A stretch of 64,000 nucleotides of DNA, taken from Plantago major. Taxonomy: Eukaryota; Streptophyta; Magnoliopsida; Lamiales; Plantaginaceae. The notes under the pieces are model-generated. The model was not told the DNA's origin. It did no database searches and was given only the letters and a program-made list of their open reading frames with translations. The position numbers and the translations under genes were made by a program. Of the stretch, positions 57,618 to 64,000 are shown one piece after another; within the stretch, counting starts at the first letter, position 1, and every line of letters begins with the position of its first letter. The stretch is from the NCBI GenBank assembly GCA_026545765.1, contig CM048839.1, forward strand, positions 24,366,566 to 24,430,565. The letters are read 5' to 3'.

Positions 57618-60298
57618 ATGGGGTCAAGGGAAGAAAGGCATAGGCATCACCATGATCTGGTGTCGTTGGCTGCATTGTTGAGCAGAGAGTTGAAGACTGA
57701 GAAAATGGAGAAGCCAACTGTCAAATTTGGATCTGCGGCTCAGTCGAGGAAAGGGGAGGATTACTTCTTGATGAAAACTGATTGCCAGAGAGTTCCTGGG
57801 AATCCGTCAACGTCCTTCTCTGTTTTCGGGGTACGTATGTGTTTCTAAGATTTGCCTTCCTGATTGCTGTTTGCTTTTGGATCATAATATTAATGAAGAG
57901 AAGCTGGTTGAGTGTTGAATTCAAATCTTGTTCTATGTATTCATCAACCACTTGGGATAAAACTATTGTTATTACATGAAAGTCCTGGAGTTATCATTGG
58001 AGTTTAGGCAAAATTTACTTCATGGGGTAACTGTAATATGTGTGTATGACTTCAGATTCAGCAAGTCAAACTTACATGTTTCTAATATATTTGCTATTCT
58101 TGAATCCGTTTTCAGATTTTTGATGGCCACAATGGAAATGCTGCAGCAATTTTCTCAAGGGATCACTTGTTGAATTATGTCTTGGGTGCCATTCCTCGTG
58201 GCCTTGGACGTGATGAATGGCTTCAAGCCTTACCTCGTGCTTTAGTAGCTGGTTTTGTTAAGGCTGACAAGGAGTTCCAGAGCAAAGGTAGCTTGTCATT
58301 TTTTCTTTTAAAATCTATCACAGCTGCGTGTTCACGTGCTTGGCTGAAGTTAATAGTTTCTTAACTTTTCAGGAAAAACTTCCGGGACTACAGCAACATT
58401 TGTTATCGTGGATGGATGGACGGTTACAGTTGCGTCAGTTGGAGACTCTCGTTGTATCTTAGATGCTCCCCGAGGTGACAGTGTCTCTATCTTGACTGTG
58501 GACCATAGACTCGAAGAGAATGCCGAGGAGTAAGTTCTTTATCCATCTCTCTATGTTTACAAAAAAAAAGATAAAATAAACAAAACAATAAATAAATCCT
58601 CTCGTCTTGATTGCAGAAGAGAACGTGTGACAGCTAGTGGAGGTGAAGTTGGGAGACTTAGCATTTGTGGAGGTACTGAGGTGAGATCATTTCCTTTTCC
58701 TTTTGTTTACTAAAAACATGATTTTGGTGGTTAATTATCATTTTTGTAGAATGATTGTAACATCCTATACTTTCATAGGTTGGTCCTCTCCGCTGTTGGC
58801 CTGGTGGTTTGTGCCTTTCCAGGTCAATTGGGGATATGGATGTGGGTGAATTTATTGTTCCTATACCATATGTTAAGCAAGTGAAGGTACAGATGCTAAC
58901 TTTCTTTCACATTTACTATGTAATATTATGTTCTCTCATCTTATGTACGTGTCAAAATTGCTGACTTGTTATATTCATCGTCAGTTATCAAGTGTGGGTG
59001 GAAGGCTAATAATTGCTTCTGATGGCATCTGGGATGCATTGACATCAGAGATGGCTGCAAAATCTTGTCGTGGATTGCCTGCTGAACTTGCTGCCAGACT
59101 AGTGGTCAAGGTACATTTGTATTAGGCTTATAATTCTGCCTTATAAACTTCTCCAGATCCAAACCCAATTGTGAGAAAAAAGTCTTTTATTAGTATACAC
59201 CACAGATGATTAAAAAAAAGTTGTGACCGCCATTTTGTACAGGAAGCACTGAGGACACGTGGTCTTAAGGATGATACAACTTGCATAGTTGTTGACATAA
59301 TTCCTCCTGATAATGCACCCCCACCGTCTCCCCCGCCTAAGAAATGCAATAAAATTCAAGCCTTGCTCTTTAGAAGGAAATCTTGGAAATCTTCTGGTAA
59401 TAAACTTTCAAAGAAGCTATCAGCTGTGGGTATTGTCGAGGAATTGTTTGAGGAAGGATCAGCTATGCTTGCTGAAAGGTTAGTTTAGTTATCTCTGTTT
59501 TCGTAGTATAATCAATGTGGTAACCTGATTGAGACATTACAGGCTGTAGCTTTTGTTTCTGTATCATCATTAAATACCGGACTTGTAGATTCAAAGATGC
59601 TTTCAATTTTTTGTGTTGCTGGAACAGACAAGCTGTGGTTTAGTAAAATAGTTGATCACTACATAACTAATTCGTGGTTCAAGGTTTCCTGAAGAATAAG
59701 GTCAGATATAAAAGTGTATACATTTCGCTGTTGCTTTCGGAGAGCAAGTGATGTGGCTCTAATCAGTCGATGCTTAGTGGTCGACAAGCACATCTGATGC
59801 AAGTTTCAGTCGATACTTAGTGGCCTCGTTTCTTTTCGTTTCCTTCCATTTTGAATTTACGAGGACTTTAGGCTTTAAGATGGTGTTATGGCAAGTTTTC
59901 ATTGTGCTTCGACCTTAGTGCTTACCCTCATGCATCCTCGTATCATTTGTATCTATACTTGTTACAAGTTTTTCACACCTACAGACAGCTGGGTCTGAAG
60001 TCATGACTTATAAACCATTCGGTGTTGTGTGCTTTGCAAAAGTGCTTTATCATTTCCTTTTTGCAATGCATGTAGATTGGGAAGTGATGAACATGTCTCA
60101 ACTGGCCAAACCTGCAGTATCTTCATGTGTGCAGTCTGCCAGGCTGACATTGCTCCGAACGAAGGAGTATCAGTACACGCTGGCTCCATATTCTCCATGA
60201 GCTCAAAGCCCTGGCAGGGTCCTTTCCTTTGTGCTGATTGCCGTGACAAAAAAGACGCCATGGAAGGGAAACGTCCAAGTGGAGTCAAAGTACTGTAG
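57618..60298 (+). CDS. Protein phosphatase 2C (At1g47380/PP2C12-like)
   Basis: Eight exons (57618-57830, 58116-58287, 58373-58529, 58617-58680, 58779-58886, 58985-59110, 59243-59478, 60076-60298) give 432 residues with no lesions. PP2C motifs are in order: RKGEDYF, IFDGHNG (metal Asp 74), SGTTATFVIV, ASVGDSRC, DHRLEENAEER, GGLCLSRSIGDMD, ASDGIWDA (Asp 251) and DDTTCIVVD (Asp 291). The C-terminal extension has CxxC pairs at 377-380 and 411-414 (FMCAVC, FLCADC) ending KDAMEGKRPSG, as in Arabidopsis At1g47380. The CxxC pairs may bind a metal. Expected Mg/Mn-dependent Ser/Thr phosphatase; the substrate is unknown. The start is the first ATG of the exon. Confidence 0.9.
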
Positions 60299-61493
60299 TC
60301 GAATTTTGTCTTGCTTGCTTATCGTTGTAACCATTCTTTGTCATTGATTCCCATTTTTACAGGTTAGGCATTTAATTTCGAATCTCATCGTTTTGTGCAA
60401 GTTTTTATGATGCAAATGTAAATCTCTAAATAAGGTGTTAATGTATCATGCTAATGATTGATGAGTAGGACTTGTTGAGCAATTCTTTGTAATCTCTCTA
60501 TTCATCCAAAACTACTTATTAATTTGTTATCATATTTCAATGAAATTTGGTTGTTATTTGTGTAAAGATGCAGATTACAATAATAGTTTGTTGGGTTACA
60601 GTATTGTTGATCTGGTACTTGCATTGGCTAAATTTTTAGCTGAAGCCAAGTTAACACTAGAAAGTATAAGCCTACATATGCAACTCTGAACTCTCGATTA
60701 AGACATGCACCCTCTTGTAAGAATTAGAGATTCATTAATTCGCCCGGTTTTTTCTCTCACAAGAAATTGAACTTGCGATTTTAGGTTCAAGCCAAGTTCA
60801 ATTCGATGGATCTCTTTATGAAACCAACCCACTTAACTTCGGATCATCAGTTGCACCTATCAGCTGATTTCGCCTCATGACGTTTTCCAAGTGCTTGATG
60901 TATAACGAAGAATTTCTTTGGCTGCGAATTTATATTTAAGTTTTCCTTTTCTTAAAAGAGAAGTAAAAGATTTAAGTTGGTAAACAAATTCAGCCTCTTT
61001 TAAAGGGTGACAGTTATCTTTGTTCTTTACAACAATTCTGAGCTAACTTTTTCAAATCAGTAAACCAATTAGTTGAACAGCTTTTCTTCTCCCTTTTGGT
61101 TTTGGAGTAAAGAAATGCACTGAAAGTCTGAAACATGCTTATAAAGCGTGTTGTGTTCACTTTTATCAGAAGTGCGATCTAACTTGGAATTATCAATTTA
61201 CTTGATTACCTTTAGTGTAAAAGGGAGAATATTTATATATAGAGTATATACAACGTCCATAATAGTTTGGAGTCGAGATTTGGGAATGAGTCGTATGTTT
61301 TGAAATAATTTTTGAATTAACTTACACTCATTTATCGTGAGGGTTCAATTTTGAGAACACGTGACTTGTGTGTGTCAGTACATTTTATCATCTCTAATAA
61401 GTACAAAATGTTCCGTTGCCTATGATATGTTACAATCGCAAATGAAAGAATATGGTGCACGAATATATGAATCTGTACTCCCCCCATTAACCT
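60299..61493. other. Convergent intergenic region
   Basis: It holds the 3-prime UTRs of the PP2C gene (plus) and of the glycosyltransferase (minus). No repeat or RNA gene is recognised. Confidence 0.4.
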
Positions 61494-63658
61494 CTAACTA
61501 GTCTCATTCTCATAACTATTAAAATGCATAATCTGTGGTGCAAACCTCAGCAATCTATCCAGAGCATCAGCTGTGAACTTTCTTGCAAACAAGAAGCACA
61601 CATTTGTCTGGTACCCATTGTATTCACAAGTGGTTCCATTCCTTAACTTCTCCAAAAACTCTAGAGTAACATCAGTCCTTATAAACTTGGCAGGGTGAGG
61701 TCCACCTCTAGACCAGTCGACCCAAGTCAAAGTCCTGTTTGAGTTCTTCGCCCCAAATTTCATGTTGACAACTGTTGGCAGATAATGCTCATCAGAGTAA
61801 CACGGACCGTTGCAATAGTCTTGGTAGAAAGGAAAATACGTCTTATCTGATACAAACTCAACCGCGAGATCTCTATCAATCGTGAACCACTGGGCACCCT
61901 TTCTCCAATCCTCAAGCTTGATTGTTGGCCCCATTTGGTTTCTGTATCGTCCTTTTCCCACCGGGCCCTCAAGGTCATAGGATTCAACGAAGTTTTGGGT
62001 AGAGTTTGTTAGGTACGAGTAGACAGTAGTGAAGTTGTACAATGGGATGCAAGATTCGGATAAGAGGACAAAATGTTGGTTTGAGAAATCAAGGAGTGCA
62101 TTGGCTAGTAGTCTTCTCTCTGCTTCAATCATGTTGGCATTTCCCCATTCAACCTTCTGTTATCAAGCAAGAAATTCATCAATGATCTTTCTTTTTTAAG
62201 GCAAATATGACATCTAAAACATGTATCCTTAACAAGTATTGTTGTTGTTGATTCAATTTGGTCATGTAAGTAAAGCATGTTTGTGTGAAAATTTGGTCCC
62301 CTAACACATGATGCATAAAGTATTACGCTTTCTAAATTATTCTTAAGAATCAATAACTATGGTGTATATATGGACAGCATTTAGCTGCAATGTTATTAAA
62401 CTCCTTTCAAAATAAAGAAGCCGACCTACATTTACTAAGTCATTAGTTGACCTACTAATTCAAAATTAGCCAACAATTTGGACATTTTCTATTGGAATAT
62501 TTCAAACAAAACTACTGAGACAATACAATTTTGCAATTTCTCCACTTGTTTATTTCTGATTCATTCAAATTTTAAATAGCCCTTTCACTCTCTGACATTG
62601 CTTTCAAAACATAGCGGCACTAACCATTTTCAGGTTAGCTTTGGGAATTAAGAATCATTTGTCTGGACCACAAATTTCAAACAAGAAAAAGTAGAGTTTT
62701 TTATGCTTCTTTTTTCTCATGAGATTTAAATGTAGAAAACGTAAATTTTTGACACTTCACAATAAAAGAAACATGACATTTGAGGTATATATATGTGACA
62801 TATTAACATCCTCATATGTCTTTTACTTTTTACAAAAATACCACCTAATCTGACCTTAAACTGGTACATTTTGGATGGGGAATTCGGTTAAATTTCATTT
62901 TCATAGGGCAGAACAGGGTAAGTCAGGAAGTTCATAATGTTCACTGTCATCAACAAGAACCGCAATAAGGGAGTTCATCAATGTTTCGTGGCCCGGTTTA
63001 TTCTGTGCTACATTGTAACGACACATGATGCTTTAAAGTATTCTATGACGCAATTTATAGAAAAGTAACACTCTAATCTTAGAAACTGGAGGAAATAGGA
63101 AATATTAGAAGATGATAAACTGACCTTACTAGGAATCCTCCGGTCGTAGAAAACCGAACCCTCGGCCTCCGACCCGTTAAAAGACGGATCGGGGTGCACG
63201 TAAATGGTATAAAGACCATCATGCCCTTCAAAGAACTTCTCCCAGAAAGGAGCCAAAATCACAGGCCCCTTTGTCAAGAACATGAACGCGATTTTCGGTA
63301 CACGCTCGAACGGAGCATCTTCGATTCTCGGCACCATCGACGCTCTCCATAACAGCTGCTCCTCCGACATCTCATGCATCGCAGGCGGAGGCTTCAAAAA
63401 CTGCGTCCACCATTCATTACTTGCCTTCACAGTAAGACCATTTTCGACTGACGATAGCTGAACTTGCTGCAACGATTGCGTGGTGAAGATTGAGAACTGG
63501 CCATTCGTTACTTGCAGATTTAAAGAGAAACTCTTGGAGTAGAAGCAAATTCCGACGCCTAGAGTTAACCCGAAAATGAACAAGAACATGTAGGACATGA
63601 GGTTTATGAGTGGCAATGTTATTTTTCTTGCACAAGAGAACGGATTCTGCGACTTCAT
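61494..63658 (-). CDS. GT14 / core-2-I-branching beta-1,6-N-acetylglucosaminyltransferase-like protein
   Basis: Two minus-strand exons (63658-63125 and 62156-61494) give 398 residues. A short basic N-terminus precedes a single membrane segment (about 13-38), so it is a predicted type II Golgi protein. The lumenal domain has [82 protein letters not shown] and [14 protein letters not shown], all typical of the plant DUF266/GT14 family. Members likely modify cell-wall or arabinogalactan glycans; the acceptor is unknown. The acceptor site was taken at CAG/AAG so that the junction reads IPSKKVEWG, as in relatives. An in-frame ATG at 63760 would add 34 residues. Confidence 0.88.
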
Positions 63659-64000
63659 TGTGGTAGAGAAATGAACCTGTGAGAGAATGTTGATCAGCTT
63701 ATGTGTTGGCAAATGATTTTGAATGTTGTTATAAATAAAGAAGAGAGCTAGGATATTCAAAAATTCAAAAACGAGTTATAATTTTTAGAAGTATTTGCAA
63801 TTGAAAAGTCTCTTGATTAAAAATAGATGTAAACAATGTTTGAAAAATGGATTGTTGGAGGTATAGATCCAGCCAATGATTTAAGAAGAGAGTTTTATAA
63901 ACTAGTTGAAATAAAAGAAGCTGAAAAGTCGTTATAAATTAGACGAGTATAGTAAGTCTAAATAGAAGAATTCAAAAACTAACTGACCTTGGATGATTGA
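63659..64000 (-). promoter_or_regulatory. Upstream region of the GT14 gene
   Basis: AT-rich sequence at the window edge, upstream of the GT14 start on the minus strand. No motif can be singled out with confidence. Confidence 0.3.

Overview
This is a eudicot plant nuclear window. The genes have AT-rich GT-AG introns. The protein families are plant-specific (LRK10L and CrRLK1L receptor kinases, a plant NAD-type mitochondrial carrier, a plant PP2C and a plant GT14 enzyme), and plant hAT, CACTA, Stowaway, Tourist and Ty1-copia elements sit between them. An asterid is plausible, but I cannot name the species. All names rest on motifs I recognise; no database search was run.

Region 1 (1-36 kb) is a tandem receptor-kinase cluster, all on the plus strand, labelled here A to I. 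A (408-3083) is an intact LRK10L-type receptor kinase. B (4383-7106) is a close paralogue with one in-frame stop in its ectodomain. C (7497-8600) is an ectodomain relic that has lost its membrane and kinase exons. D (9218-11006), E (11915-14853), F (24878-27428) and I (32900-35866) carry a different kinase: a multi-exon module with hallmarks of the LRR-VIII-2 (RFK1/LIK1-like) kinases, placed behind WAK/LRK10L-type cysteine-rich ectodomains instead of LRR-malectin. F is a fully intact example. E has a different ectodomain subtype on the same module. D and I are broken. G (29839-31356) is an intronless CrRLK1L-like kinase without a malectin domain, followed after 65 bp by H (31422-32723), an LRK10L kinase without an ectodomain. 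Splice phases would allow G and H to be joined into one tandem-kinase protein.

Inside this cluster, 15.3-24.2 kb is filled by a hAT element with an 8-bp target duplication, a 4.3-kb CACTA element, a Stowaway MITE and two tandem-repeat arrays. Repeated exon, intron and promoter fragments show that the cluster evolved by unequal exchange, head replacement and gene conversion.

Region 2 (37-42 kb) holds one complete minus-strand gene: a nine-exon mitochondrial-carrier-family NAD transporter (NDT2-like). A piece of its last exon has been copied into the receptor cluster at about 11.4 kb.

Region 3 (42-57 kb) is a transposon nest. It has a Tourist-like MITE, then a degenerate Ty1-copia element (43894-55791) whose body contains a CACTA derivative with a CCA-rich core, a 2.2-kb solo LTR and a 2-kb field of diverged repeats, and then a TRIM-like element.

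Region 4 (57-64 kb) has two intact housekeeping-type genes in convergent orientation: an eight-exon PP2C phosphatase (plus strand) and a two-exon GT14/core-2-I-branching glycosyltransferase (minus strand).
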